A stretch of DNA of 64,000 nt, from NCBI GenBank assembly GCA_030248215.1, contig JASANG010001639.1, positions 124,001-188,000 on the forward strand, read 5' to 3'. The DNA comes from Enoplolaimus lenunculus. Lineage: Eukaryota > Nematoda > Enoplea > Enoplida > Thoracostomopsidae. This document shows, in pieces, positions 11,916 to 24,778 of this stretch (position 1 is the first letter of the stretch; every line of letters starts with the position of its first letter). Position numbers and translations under genes: made by a program. The notes below the pieces were generated by a model. That model had not been told where the DNA came from. It was given only the letters and a program-made list of their open reading frames with translations, and ran no database searches.

Positions 11916-12057
11916 ATATACTAATAGTAGTTCTGAAAGGTATCGATTGAAAAGCGAAACGCGTTTAAAATTGCGTTTTACTTTTGATACGATTCTTAAC
12001 GTAATCTTGCGAACTTGACTCATTTCATGCTCATATTTTTTTGAAAATTCAAAACCG

Positions 12058-12216
12058 TAAAACGGACAGCAATAGAATAAGCTACGGGCTTTAAACTAAT
12101 TTATTGCCTAGGCTTTAGGCTTTATAGGCTAGGCATAGGTATACGTTTATTTTTACGCTTACGCTTTGGAATATGCTTATGCAACTTTTAATAAAATCGC
12201 GTTCTATGCATTGGCC
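12058..12216. mobile_element. Degraded family A MITE
   Basis: CTAGGCTTTAGGCTTTATAG-type interior and a right end GCGTTCTATGCATTGGCC. The left end has decayed. Confidence 0.5.
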
Positions 12217-13033
12217 AAAAATTTCTACGTTTACATTTTCGATTCCATAGCGCAAAAATACAGCAGTCATACAACAACAAACTTTGACACAAAAAACGCT
12301 ACGACACTTTTGTAAAATTTAGTTATTTCACAAATACTTTTAAAATTCCTTAAAAACTCCATTTCACAACACACCCGCGTATAAGTGACTCATTTGTCAA
12401 AGTGGCATAGTTCACACAATCAATCGTAAACTGTACCAATAATGGCAGGAACGCTGCTTAATATAGTACTCCCCCTCGTAAAAGATCATTAGCCGTATAG
12501 ACCCTAGAATCTATGCCTAAGCAGGGTGTACACTCTGCATTTCACAACCAATTTTTGTCTAAATAGGTTGATCCAAAATGTGGCTAGAAATTGAAAAAAT
12601 TTACCACTGCGGCAGATAGGTCAAATTTAGCCGCCACGGAATCGTAGCGGTTTACTTCAATCCAATATTCGTTAGGCTTCCCTAAGCTCTCGTTAAACCT
12701 ACCTACCTCTCTCTACCGGTTTCGTTGCCATAGTTACTCTACTAACACTGCAGTTATTCGTGCTGAATTGGTCCTGTGTGAACCTTTAAAATCATTTTCT
12801 TAAGGACTTTATGTGTGTCTAAAAATGGCTTATGCCCGGTTTTGGCCCCCGTTTTAAACGGCTGTAGAAATGTAAAACCTTCCTCCTTTATGGTGTTTAC
12901 TGACAATTGTTTCCGTATTTCAAGTTTTCTATTCAGGGTACAATCGGATATTTGGTTCCGGTTCCAGCTCCGGCAACGACTCCTATCTCCGGCTCTTGTT
13001 GAATTTTCTATACTGGACATTCATGCATTGCGC

Positions 13034-13282
13034 GGCCGATGTAAAGATCAGGGGCGCAACGTTTTTCTATGGGACTAGAAAAGAGTAAGCTTAAGCTTTA
13101 GATTAATTTTTTTGCTTGGCTTAGATTAGGCTTAGACTTTAGGCTTAAGAATATGCTCATTATCACGCTTAGGTTTAGGCTTAGGGTTAGGCTTAAGCCA
13201 CGCTTAGGTTTAGACTTAGGGTCAGGCTTAGGCTTAGGAATATGGTTACAATACTGCTCCGCCTCTGTTCTTTACATTGGCC
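13034..13282. mobile_element. Family A GGCC-type MITE
   Basis: Left GGCCGATGTAAAGATCAGGG; right CTGTTCTTTACATTGGCC. Flanks CATTGCGC (13026-13033) and CATTTTGC (13283-13290), 6/8. The interior has four runs of CTTAGGxTTAGGCTTAGG with TATGCTCATTATC spacers. Confidence 0.8.
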
Positions 13283-13324
13283 CATTTTGCTGACATGCAA
13301 CTATATAGAACAATTGTCAAAGTT

Positions 13325-13581
13325 TCTCAATTCATTCTGCCTTAAAATCAGCTCACTGGGATTTCCAGGTGGAAGTCAAAAGCCTAGGTTTTCAAACAAT
13401 TAGCTAAACTTATTGTGTTGAACTTCTTTATTGAGTCAGAATTCTGAGTTCTGAAAATCCTAACTCAGACTAGTAGCTCAATTCATTGTGACTTAAAATC
13501 AGCTCACTGGGATTTCCAGCTGGAGGTCAAAATTTAGCCTAGGTTTTCAAACAATTAGCTAAACTTATTGTGTTGAACTTT
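13325..13581. repeat. Direct ~155-bp duplication carrying a family P1 end
   Basis: The block CTCACTGGGATTTCCAG, GCCTAGGTTTTCAAACAATT, AGCTAAACTTATTGTGTTG occurs at 13352-13427 and again at 13503-13581. Each copy includes a family P1 right arm plus the same unique flank, so flank and element were duplicated together. Confidence 0.65.
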
Positions 13582-14734
13582 CGTAATACAATGGAAATCT
13601 TAATCAAGATATTTGTAAATTCGCTAAAACGGAAATAAGAACTTGATGTGTATATATTAAAAGCAAGTTGATAGAATTCACGTTTACCGAAACACCAGTC
13701 ATTAAATACAAAAATAATACGAAATTTCAGCTGTTGCGAGCATATTTTATTCGTGACTATTTGAGATGCACCATGTACCACCCGTCGATATCACAGATCG
13801 TCATAGCAACAAAATATTTAATAGAAAATAAATACGCTTTGCCTCCGGACACTCAGGATTTCCTGATTTTAAACGGAACAAAAACAATTCGGCGAAGTTC
13901 TCAATAGTTTTTTGTAAAAAAATAGGTCTGGTTAGGAATCGTATCAAAAATACAAATCGATTTTCACGTATTGAAAATAGCATCAATTTTGATAAAATAG
14001 CATTCTAACAAACTCTAAAAGCGTTTAATTTTCGCGACAACCAAGAATACTTTTAAGCCAATATCTAAAACAGCTCTTGTACTTTTTCAACCCAAAATTT
14101 TACGTCTAACCGATTTTTTTCAAGGTAACCCGAATGATTAATAGGTGGAAAACATATTAGTGCTGACTGCTAAGCGTAAAAGTTCAATCATAGGGCGCTC
14201 TTCACATACACATCATATTTTATTGATTACTTGACTGCCTGTTTCGCAAAGTGTTTTGAAATCGTTTTATTTTAACAAGGGTCTGGTTAACAGCATTTAT
14301 TTGTATTGTACAAAACGATCTCATTTTAATCAAAAGCAACTGAAGTTTAGAGTGTAGTTTTCGAATACAGCCCAGGCAACCATTGCGGTACAGTCCTTAG
14401 GTTACCCTGTTAACAACTTTTTGTTTTGGGAGACAAAGGCTGTGACGCTTTAAAACTTTACCTAAAACTAGCGACCCCAGGCGTTCATTATGTGGTGTAT
14501 GCCTGCATTCGCTAATGCGTGCAGCAGTGGTCAAACTGGGAAATATTAAATTATAGATTGTTTTAAGTTTTTATCAAGCCGTCGATGTGGTTTCCATCTG
14601 TTCCATTTTTGCACAGCAGTGGCTTCATTTCACAATTTTAAGGTTAGTCGCCGTTGCTCTACTGCTCGAGCCCATTTATGTGCTGGTAACTGTCGTCGCG
14701 TTTTCTGTTAACCAATTTCATATGTGTAAATTTT

Positions 14735-15150
14735 TGCAGTAAAAACTTGCTCGTGCAAGTCGCGTGTGCACTTCGGTCGCAAACGGATTCGAAGTTCTTG
14801 CAGCTGCAAATTATACGCAAGTATTCTGCATGCTAGTAGATTTTATGTAAACATCATGAAAACGTTTTCAAGTCCTGAAATTTCGAATAAGCCTTTTTTA
14901 CCCGTGAATAAATTTAGGTATGAGTAGCCTTGCAAGAGGAGTTTCTTTCATTTTACAAATATCATTGGCTCAACTGATAATTTAGAGTTTTATGTTTGAT
15001 ATTTGCTGCAGTCGTCTGAAAATTATTTACCAAACTTTCTGGCAGGACTCATAAAAAGTGATGTTTTAATACTAGCAGCTGCAAGAATTCTATGCAAGTT
15101 GCAGTTGCGAGTTCTCGTTGTAAAAACTTGCAGGTGTTATTTGAGCTTAA
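14735..15150. repeat. CTTGCAGCTGCAA-rich element, family L
   Basis: Repeated AACTTGC, TTGCAGCTGCAA and GCAAGTT words in inverted arrangement at both ends. A second copy starts near 63843 at the right edge. Ends not sharply defined. Confidence 0.4.
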
Positions 15151-15234
15151 AATATAACTACTTAGCTAGTAGGCGCGTGCTCTTAGCATTATGTTTTGTT
15201 CCAAAAATTTAACCATGTTAGACATGCTTGTCCA

Positions 15235-15640
15235 AAAGAGAAGTTATAATATTGTTTATTGCATGTGCACATAACGGACAAGCATGTATCACATGCTTAC
15301 ATGTCCTTATTTTCTACAAGGTTGTCCCTTGACCGTCCATCCTATGTTCGACTGGATACCGTGTTCATAGCGCGGCAGTTTACCATTGCGTCGGCGGAGT
15401 AGCCCCCATGTCAGTCTAGGTAGGAACCGGGACATCAGACCTTTTTACTAAGCAGCTGGAAAATATCAGCCTATGGATCCTTAAGCGAGCACTCTACCAA
15501 TACGCCACGTAGCCCGCCTCTCCAACTGCGTTTTTCGTCGACTATATGTGTCGACCGTATGCTGACAGCTAGCATACATACAGTGCACTGCACTATATGG
15601 CATGTGCACATAACGGACAAGCATGTCTCACATGCTTACA
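15235..15640 (-). mobile_element. tRNA-derived SINE-like repeat, copy 1
   Basis: The complement of 15505-15530 reads GCGGGCTACGTGGCGTATTG then GTAGAGTGC, a tRNA 5' half with an A-box-like core. Flanking parts (GACTGGATACCG, CAGTTTACCATTGCG, GTCAGTCTAGG, GTCGACTATATG, GGACAAGCATGT) recur in inverted order at 16160-16586. The GGACAAGCATGT part appears twice here, so this copy looks like a partial tandem of the unit. Confidence 0.5.
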
Positions 15641-15879
15641 AACAGTGGTGTAGGTGCCTGGAACTTCTTCCGCGCAGAAAGCACACCTAATCAGTAATCC
15701 CTTTACAAGTACATCGGCATATTAGAATAACGCAATCATAGTACAAAAAATTTACTACCAAAAACAAAAGTAGATTACTTTTTCGTCGATTATGAAAATC
15801 TAAAATACAGCAGATAATGTGAATGCCTGTCTCTTACTAAAGGTTATTTCACCAATAATATTGCGAAAAAAAATTAAAA

Positions 15880-15975
15880 TGAATTTTTCTGTTGCATGTG
15901 GTTTTTATTTTACGTTTCCTGTAATTTTTTAAATTCCGGTTCCTGTAAATTGTAGTTCCGGTTACACCCTTCATC
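15880..15975. repeat. Family E fragment
   Basis: AAATTCCGGTTCCTGTAAAT and AGTTCCGGTTACACCC match the right half of the element at 16902-17292; no left end seen. Confidence 0.4.
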
Positions 15976-16159
15976 CACAGAATAAAATGATAATTTAGCG
16001 TTCAGGACTTAGTCGTTAGTTTCACCCATGGTGTTGCCAGCGTAAATCTAATTTGAGTCTAGTGCAACCTAGATTACTAGGCGTGTAAAGTCTTGCAAAT
16101 TCGGTATAACATTTATTGTGTTTTGTAACTTTTGTAAAATATGTTGTTCAGTAAATTTT

Positions 16160-16586
16160 TTAAAACCAGCCGTACCGTTGGTCAAGAGCGATCAAGCTCG
16201 CATAATAGATCCCGAACTTGGGCGTTTACTTGAAAATCTGACAGTCTGAGTCTGAAGTCCATTTCTGCCTAGACTGACATCGTGGCTACACCGTGAGTGC
16301 AATGGCAAATTGTCGCGCTTTGGACGCGGTATCCAGCCGAAATCGGATAAACGGTCAAGGGACGGCCTCGTTGAAATTGGGGCATTTAAACACGTCAGAC
16401 AAGACATGCTGGTCCATTATGATGTGCACGTGCAATATAGTGCTGTGCAGTGTGTAATGCGAGCCAGCAGGTCGACATATAGTCGACGATGGAAGTAGTT
16501 GAAGGAGCGGGCTTCGTGGCCCAGTGTTAGAGCGCTTGCCTCGAAATCTTAAAGCCTGTAATTCGATCCCCGCACTTTAGTCCCGC
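16160..16586 (+). mobile_element. tRNA-derived SINE-like repeat, copy 2 (inverted to copy 1)
   Basis: A tRNA-like block at 16507-16586 begins GCGGGCTTCGTGGCCCAGTG and TTAGAGCGCTTGCC, has ATTCGATCC as a B-box-like core, and ends TCCCGC, which pairs with its first bases. T-stem pairing is poor, so it is unlikely to be a working tRNA. It ends about 150 bases before the NOP14 start codon, squeezing the NOP14 promoter. Confidence 0.5.
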
Positions 16587-16736
16587 TTTTCCACTTATTT
16601 ACTTAAAAGGTCTGAAGTAGCAGTTCCTAACCTAAACTGATAAAAGCTACATTGGGCAAAAAAGCAGATCACGTTTATAGCAGAGGGAGCACCTTTATAG
16701 TTACTTGTGCCCTGTAAGATTAGATAGATAACAAAT
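16587..16736 (+). promoter_or_regulatory. NOP14 5' leader and presumed promoter
   Basis: Only 150 bases separate the SINE-like copy from the ATG. No TATA box at a classical distance is clear. An in-frame TAG at 16725-16727 fixes the first possible start as 16737. A promoter inside or beyond the repeat is an alternative. Confidence 0.35.
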
Positions 16737-19700
16737 ATGACAAAAGCGAAGAAAAAACAACTGAAACGGTCGGAATTGGTTGCAACGCGAAAGAAAGCAG
16801 AAAACAAACCTAATCCGTTTGATTTAAAGTATAACCGCATGAAACATCAGGTATTCTCTTTACAATGAACCATATTTTGCAATGTCCTAGTCCCATGTGA
16901 ACAGGGTGCAACCGGAATTCCGGTTCCGGCATTTTTTCACCTTCCGGTTCCGGTTCCGGTAAATTTTTACCGGATTTAAAAATTCCGGTATTATAATTTG
17001 GCCGTTTTCTTAACTTTGCTAATTTTTAAGAATCTCTCTTGAAAGCCACTTGTACTCCGAATATAAGCCATTGATGGTGGATTTCACTTCAGTCGATGAT
17101 GAAAATCTAAAATACAACAAATAAAATGAATACCTATGTTCGACTAAGGTTATTTCACAAATAATAGAGCAAAAAATACGATTAAAATGAAATTTTTGGT
17201 CAAATGCATTTTTCACTTTCCGGTTCCGGTTCCGGTAAAATTTTCAAATTCCGGTTCCGGTTCCGGTAAATTGTAATTCCGGTTGTACCCTGCATGTGAA
17301 CAAAGTGTTTTGATTTTCTGACTTTTGTAAATAAACACTTCGAAAAGTTTCTTTGTAGTTAAATTTGGAACACCGTAATGTTGTTTAATGATTCGTACGG
17401 TACCTTAGGCATTCTGCAAAATGTGTTTGTTTCTCTAGCGTCTAAATAGAAACATTTTTTCAATCTTTACGCCGATTTGCGAACAAAATCTAGCGTACAA
17501 CGCATTTTGTGAAAAAACTTTATTGGTTTCAAGTCATAACTTCGAATTCAATTGACATTTCGCCAAGTTTTATTATCCGACAATGTGGCAAAGTTAATAT
17601 TTATGTATGTTTCATATATAAGTCAAATTGGCACAGAATCCACGATTTCACCGAATCCCAATTCATTAGTTGTTCAGTAGAGATATGCTACAATTATTTG
17701 ATTTGAAATAAAATTGACAAAAAAATAAAAATATTGATTTTGATAAGTTACATATACAAATTTTTTTGTTTAAAAATGGAACCATATATTGTTGAACATT
17801 GTTGAATTTGGCTTTTGTATTCGGCTGTTCACAAGCGAATTCGAAGCCGAAGTGTCAAGTTTTGCCGAATCCGACTTTTTCTTGCTACCTTGGGTTGTTT
17901 ATCAGTTATGAACTTTGCAGTCAATTAGAACCAAAAGTTCTACCAAAAGGAACTTTTCCTATGTAGTTCAACATTCGTATATATTATATAAAACATAAAA
18001 CTTTGGTGGAATCTAATTTTGATGTTTTTGACCCGACCATTCAATCTGATTACATAACTATACTTCGCATGTGGAGAAATGATTGCTTCGATGAGACCAA
18101 ATTTGCCGTTCTTTTTCGAAATCTTCATTTTGACGCAATTTACTTACCGGGGTAGGCCAAAATATCGTGTTTTCCAATTAGTGGGGCTTGCTTTATTCAC
18201 TGGCCCGCCGGCAGCCTTGGTAAACCCCGTTATTTGATAGGTTGAAAGCTTAAACGAAGTTTGGATTTTGTTGTCATATATAAGTAAGTTGTAAGTGTAA
18301 TGGAAAAGGTTTCATACACGTACACATAAACAAAGATAAGAAGTTGTGCGGCTGCTCAGTGCGAGAGCAAAAGATGTGGTGTCAGTAAAAAATTTTAGAA
18401 AGCGGTCGTCTTGCCGGACTGTATAGTGTATATTCCCGACGAATAAGAACAAACTGGAATACGCGGGAATAGAAATGGAGTTTCAAGTTTTTTTCAAAAG
18501 TGCTTCAGCTTCTTGGTCGACATTCAGCTGGTCAACCAAAACGACATGTGAAAGTCGTAGGAAACAGAATCGTATCAGCAAAGCGAGGTCAGCAGAATCG
18601 GGATCTTTCGCTTGGAACACAATACAAACGGTTTGGAAAGCGAAATAAAATGATCGATCGCAGAATAGGGGAAAGAGACGGAAGAAATAGTGACGAAAGT
18701 GTTGCTATGTAAGTGAAAATTTATTTGTGGTTTAAGTGAGCAGTTGTGAGCAGTACAATCTAGATTATAAATTGTTTTCAAACGCGGTTAGCTATGGTAA
18801 ACTAAATAAATCGACCTTTATTTGAAAGTTTATGTTAGGTTGCAGCTGTACATCTCTTTCATCCGGGAGTGGAATCGAGTGTTATTAAAGTACTTGTTAA
18901 TTCCAGGCGGTTTGCTTTAATTCGGGCACAACGGTCAAAGCGTTCTTCGCGTTATAACCTGAACAACGATGACAACACTTTGTCTCATTTGGGCGCGTCT
19001 CTTGCCGAAGTCGAGAAGTTTGAACGCCCGGTAGCGGATGATGATTTTGAGTAAGCGTCCACCGGAAACGCTTTTATAGTGTTGAGTAAAAAGGACATAT
19101 TGCTTATTTTGACTGAAAGTATAAAATATTTGAAAACTAAGCTGTTTCCGGTGTTTGTAGGCCGAATTTAAGAACGTCCTTTACTTCAAATAATTGTCAT
19201 CTATTTCAGTGTGGAGGCCAGAGCAGCACTTTAGTAATCTAACCTGCCTTATGATGTTATGCTGACTTGTATAAAGTAAGCAAGGACTTGTAAATACGAT
19301 CGCTTTCTAGGACTGAAGGATTGGACGCCGAGTTTGTGTCAAAAGCTCATTTTGGTGGTATTCCGGATGATAACCCGAATCCAAATTTGATTCAGCCGTT
19401 GAAACCAGGCGAAAACGTTGAGAAGCGAAAACTAGCGTTATCTGAGTTGATTAAACAGTCAAAACTAGACAAAAATGAGCGCCAGGTCGGTTACTTATTT
19501 TTACTTTTCCATAGCGCCAAGTTGTCTGAAATTGTTAACTTATACATTGCAAATTTGATAGATTTTCTGTGATTGTTAATTAGGGTTAAACAACTTAAAT
19601 CTTAATGCATCACAATATATTCGCAGTAAGCTCACCTTGAAAATTCCTTTATCTTCTTCAGATTAGGTTACTCTCTTAATTTTCTTAACACATTTGTTTT

Positions 19701-22700
19701 GAGTAATAAATTACATTTAAGAAAAGATTACGTGTCAATATTGAACTTGTGGTAAACTAACGAAAGATTCGAAAAATAAGATTAGGTTTACTTAGAAACT
19801 ACTTGCCAGAGCAAAATATTTTTTGACTACTACTGCATTTACTAGTACAAAGCAGGATTCAAACACTGTTTAGGATTTGCAGCTTGTTGCTCTGCTAACC
19901 AACTCAAGTAACGAATTGGTTGAGGTTACAGTTGCTAGACAAATACAATGTCCTACTGCTTTAACTGCCAAAAGCTTTTTGGTAGCTACAATGATTGGAC
20001 AAACAGTTTAACTGAGAAGCACGACAGAATTATGATTGCGTTGCCTTTACTGAGAAATGAGTTTCTAGTTTCAATTTTAGGTGAGAAATGAGTTTTTATT
20101 TTAAATTTAATTTTAGTTATTCTTAGCAACTTTTGCGCCACGGATTTTTCGGGGGAGGTGAGCTTTTATATTATTTAATTGGTCATCACTCAATTTTTTG
20201 GCTAAAAATCCAGCTGTCTACACCACCTTCCCCTGACATCTGGTCTTAGCACGTGGCGTGTGATTATCGCTTTAGTCGATTAAAGACGAAACAGCGGAAA
20301 AAATTGAGGATTTAGACAATCAGTGGAAAGCGTTAGCAGGATCATCGAAACTGCATCAAGGGAAGTTGGGTGAGAAACAACAAGATATGGCTGTCGATGA
20401 TTTTGAAACACTGGTTAAAGAACTACAGTTCGAGGTAATCTTGCTAAATCGAGGGATCTCTAGCAAAATTGTTAGCCTGCTGAATGAGTCGACGTGTATT
20501 TTTCGCTCATTTTTCCTACTTGTAAATGGCAGTTAAAAAAGCGATGAAACTGTCAGGTAGGCTTGAATATGCATACACATCAAAGCAGGACTACTGCGTA
20601 GTGGAAAATAGTAAAAAATAATATGGATGGTTTGAAGTAAAATAAAATGTTTTGAGCCTTCTTGGCATGGAGTTCCAGCAAAATTTAGCTTCGGTCGCTT
20701 TCGCACAAGGACTTTGCTTGGTTTGTTACTTCAGACATTTTTTAACTTGTTTCGGGAAATAAGATATTTGCTCGTTATCAACCAATTGGTTTGGGTTGAT
20801 AAATATTTGCCAGGCTTACGGTATGGTTTTATCAAAGTGAATTTTTCAGAGTCGTTCTGCGACAGCTACAGATAAACTTGATGCTCCTGAAGTAATTGCG
20901 CGACGAGAGAAGGAGAAGCTTGAGCGACTAGAACAGGAGAGAGTGGCTCGTATGCACGGCGAGGTTGTGCCTCGGATGAATAAAATCGTGGGACGAGAGC
21001 ATGTATCGGCTGATGACCTTAAGGTATTAAGCTGTGTTGTGTTTAACTTTGAACTGAGGTGAGGTGATTTGGAACTAACGCCGGTATTTTTAGATGTGTG
21101 GAACACAAGTTTGAGTGTGAGATTTCTAGCATTTGTTTGGTCCTACTCTTTTGAGTTTCGTAGCTGCGAGCAGGCAATGACTCATTTGGAGGCTCTCATC
21201 AAAATAGATAATAACAAACCTTCGTTGATGTAACGCGACTAAGTCATTTTTTATTAGTATGGTGACGTCGGTGGACAGTGGAAACAGTTGTATTTTTGAG
21301 TTTTAGTGCGCTGACCACATGTTTACTGTAAGATTATGTTTTATTCGATCTTGGTGATATTTCAGAGTAACCTGCAGATTACAAGACGACATCCAGCTAA
21401 TCGTTTCAAGGTTGCCTACTCACTGAGCGGAGATTTGATCAATAAAGACCAGGTCGAATCCCCTGTTATCCCGAAACAGGGTGGTAGTTATTCCGAAGAT
21501 GATTCTGACGGTAAGTTGGTATCGAATAGCTATTAGTAGTTAAATAGATGATTAATAATGGCATCAGCGCTAAAATTTTATTAAAACCAATGGCGGTTTT
21601 AAATTACTACTTCATTTTTTGTTGTTTGTCGGAATTCTTTGGATCAACCGATAATTCTATTTGCGGGTTGTGTGCAGTAGTTAAAATTTCAAGCGAACAC
21701 AGTAGCTTGAACTAGCTGGATTCAATAGAAAAGGGACCAAACTAAAAAAAGCAAGGAATAGTTAGGGATAGGCAAATATAAGCATACACTTTCTAACGCG
21801 TTACTGACGTTTTATAATTTATTCATTTTCTGAGTTCATAGATAAACCGCGGTTTAATAGAGGTAATCGAGCCGCATTTAAAAAGATTCTGAAAAGGCTG
21901 GTCTTAGCAGATTGTTGAAGTACCCCAGCAATCTAAAGTCAGATATAAGTATAATAACGTCTTTGTGACTTCGATTTTATTCAATTATTGTTTTTTCTTA
22001 TGGATTTCCTTTTAACGCTATTTATATTATTTTTTGAACAAACAAATATTGTAAATATTGTTGTTTGTTCCAGTGGTTTTATAGGTGATTTAGAAGCTGA
22101 CAGCGTTGATAGTGGAAGTGAAAAAGGAAATTCATCCGAAGTTTCTGACGCCGATACAAGTAGCGATAGTGATATGGATCAAATTAAAGATATGCATGAC
22201 TTTGATCAAAGTGACACTGAAGAACCTTCGTCTTCAGTCAACTTTGATGACGTCCAGCATCGATGGAAGCAAGGAGAAACTGAAAATTCGTTACCCGCAG
22301 ATTTATCAGAGTTGCCCTTTGTGATTGATATGCCAGCGACTTATCAAGAGTTGGTGAAGTTGCTAACTACTCCTGTTCCTGAATCCCAAGAGAATTATCA
22401 ATGTAAAAATCCGGCTACGATCAAAACAGCTGTAGATCGTCTTACTAAACTGTATCATCCGAGCTTACAACCCGAAAATAAATCAAAACTGCAACGGTTT
22501 TTGTTGTTTTTGTTGCGGTTTATGGACGAGTTGAGTGCGCGTAATTCTAGGAGTCGTATTGGAATCCCGCAACAAATTTCTAATGATTGGACTGTCTCGG
22601 ATGTGATTGACGCTATTGCCCAGTCGCTATATTCGCTGTTGCAATTTTTGCCCAGTCACGGAGCAAAATGTTTTCGAAAGGCGATTAAAATGTATTCGAA

Positions 22701-23733
22701 TCGCATTGATGAAGCATTTACTTCTAGTACCCCAGTTCAAACAAAGCGTTTGACTGCACCCATCGTGTATTTTTGCCGTATAGTTCCACGCTTGTTTCCG
22801 GCATCGGATTTTGTACACCCGGTTACAACGCCTTGTCAGGTATTGCTAGGTCGTTTACTGAGTGATGCTAAGCTTCGGACTTTGGCGGATGTGGAAATAG
22901 GCATTGTGGTGTGTAGCGTTTGGGGTGACTATATTCTCCAGTCTAAACGTTATTTGCCTGAAGTTGTACGTTTCCTGTTGGGCACTATGCAGATGGCCAT
23001 ACCAGATAACGGCAGGTTAACTCAGGCCGAAGCTTTTGATAAGGATGTTTTGTTTTCGCAGCGGGTAAGTCTAGTTTATCAGCCGCTAGCGGATGGGACG
23101 CATGGAAGCATACCGAAGCTGTCTGTTCCTCACGTCTTTGGTTTGGTGGGTTTGGCTAAGAAATCAACTGAATTAGAGTCCCGTAAGTTAACTTGTATAA
23201 ACGCGATTGTACAACTTTTGCGTCATTTGTCCATCCTTTGGTCGAATTTAACGTCTTATGCAGAAATTTTTGACTCCGTTTTAAAGATATTAAATTCTTT
23301 GCCTAAAGACACTTACCCGAAAAGATTGGAAGAGGCCATTGCTTCGCTTATAAACCAGATCGAGGTTACCTCTGCCAACTCATGCGAAAAACGAAAGTTT
23401 CTGTCTAAGGATAAATCTGCCACGGTCACAGCGAATAAAATGCAATTTAAATTTCTCGAACCTCGTGTAGAACAAGGGTTTAATCCTGAACGAAAGAAGC
23501 ATGCTTTCCGCAGAGGTCCCTTGGCAGAGAAAAAACGGCTACAAGCGCAGTATAAACGTGAATTGAAAAGCACGGTGAGAGAACTCAAACGTGACTCAGA
23601 GTATTTAGCACGGGTTAAGAGCGAAGAGTCAGCACAGGCTGATCAAGCCAGAAAACGAAAAACCAAAGCGCTGATGGCGTCCCTGATGCATCAGGAGGGA
23701 GAGCATAAGAAATTGAAACGAAGCCGGAAGTGA
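16737..23733 (+). CDS. NOP14: Nucleolar protein 14 homolog (small-subunit processome), complete, 8 exons
   Basis: Nucleolar factor for 18S rRNA processing and 40S assembly; in yeast it works with Emg1 and Noc4. Exons: 16737-16850, 18509-18708, 18907-19050, 19311-19485, 20276-20434, 20850-21023, 21366-21510, 22085-23733. All junctions are GT-AG and the phases join into 919 codons plus TGA; human NOP14 is about 857. Exon 1 has a lysine-rich start and NPFDLKYNRMKHQ; exon 2 gives LLGRH and a DRRIGE motif; exon 3 MRFALIRA and YNLNNDD, THYGQ-like SHLGASLAEVEK; exon 4 AHFGG and a KSKLDKNERQ helix; exon 6 HVSADDL. Exon 8 has an acidic serine-rich stretch, then LPFVIDMPATYQEL, YHPSL, and a basic C-terminal coiled tail ending EGEHKKLKRSRK. 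An in-frame TAG at 16725 supports the start. Intron 1 (1.66 kb) holds a hAT-like element. No clean AATAAA lies close after the stop; GATAAA near 23806 is a possible weak signal. Confidence 0.95.
16902..17292. mobile_element. hAT-like MITE, family E, in NOP14 intron 1
   Basis: Ends CAGGGTGCAACCGGAATTCC and the complement of TTCCGGTTGTACCCTG. A perfect 8-bp duplication CATGTGAA lies at 16894-16901 and 17293-17300. Short TTCCGGTTCCGGTTCCGG arrays sit inside both ends. CAGGG termini with 8-bp duplications are typical of hAT elements. Confidence 0.85.
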
Positions 23734-24635
23734 TTATTCATATGCCATGCCAACAACTTATACGATAGATAGTTGTAAACCACTTAAGAATCAGTCAGCT
23801 TTGGCGATAAAGCCATGCTATTTCGATTTGACCTAAAAATGAAAAGTCAGTTAGATTCTTGAAATTTTTGTGTACGGCCGCTATTTTATCAAATTTTACA
23901 AAATCCAGTAAACATTTTTTGCATTGACCCAAATTTATTGTATTGGCGGAAAAAGTAAAGTATTTATATAATTTTGTGCCTAAATATCCATTCCTGTTAT
24001 TTTGATCACTATCTGTTTCTGTTATTACGATCTGTTTACACTTGCCTGGGCATAAAGAGTTGTGAATATTGTGCCGGTATTATATAATTCGTCATTAATC
24101 GCGTTAATAGTTCTCTGGACCCAGTATACTCATGGGGCTAAATTACGGAAACGTTTAGATTATTCAAGTCATATGTTTCGTTGGTTATCGCATGGCGTAG
24201 ATATTTTCACTTGTGACTTTCAACTTTTTTGCTTGTTTTGAAACTTTTGATAAGTTTGAAACCCATGGCGCTCATGACGATAACTGTTTGGGAAACTGCT
24301 GTTTGGGATTTCTACATATATAAATCGTTTATTCAGTGAAAATCCATTGCAGTGATAGCGTTTATAGGCTGTGGAAAATGCAGGATTCATGCAGTAACAC
24401 AGCGAGCTCAGCTGCAGTGTGATTTTACTTTGTGGACCAGTCGTGTTGACTTTAATACCGTGTTGCTCAACTTTGATAGTTACTTTTATTTACGTTTAGA
24501 TTCTCAATGATCTTTTCTTAAAATAAATTTTATTCGGTAAAGTTCTGAGCGATTTTAACCCAGTCTCTCATGTAGTGTTGACTATGGGCAACGCATTCCG
24601 GTGTTTTATAATTCTGATCGAACCCTGTTGAGAGT

Positions 24636-24778
24636 CTCCTTGGGCTCGGGCGTCAAGGTCCTATAGCTTAGTGGTGATAGTATCAAACGCCTTCCGTTAC
24701 AGTCGTTGAAGTTTGAATCCTATCATAAAAGTAGGTTTCAGATGAAATAGGAAATATTCATGTGATTAAAGGGTTAAG
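24636..24778 (+). mobile_element. tRNA-derived SINE, family 2
   Basis: TCCTATAGCTTAGTGGTGAT resembles a tRNA A-box and GAAGTTTGAATCC a B-box. It shares its start (CTCCTTGGGCT) and its end (ATTCATGTGA..AAAGGGTTAA) with the copy at 36451. Confidence 0.6.

Noticed and set aside
16507-16586. Possible functional tRNA gene
   Set aside because: The acceptor ends can pair and an A-box is present, but the T-stem does not pair and the block is part of a repeat with a second copy.
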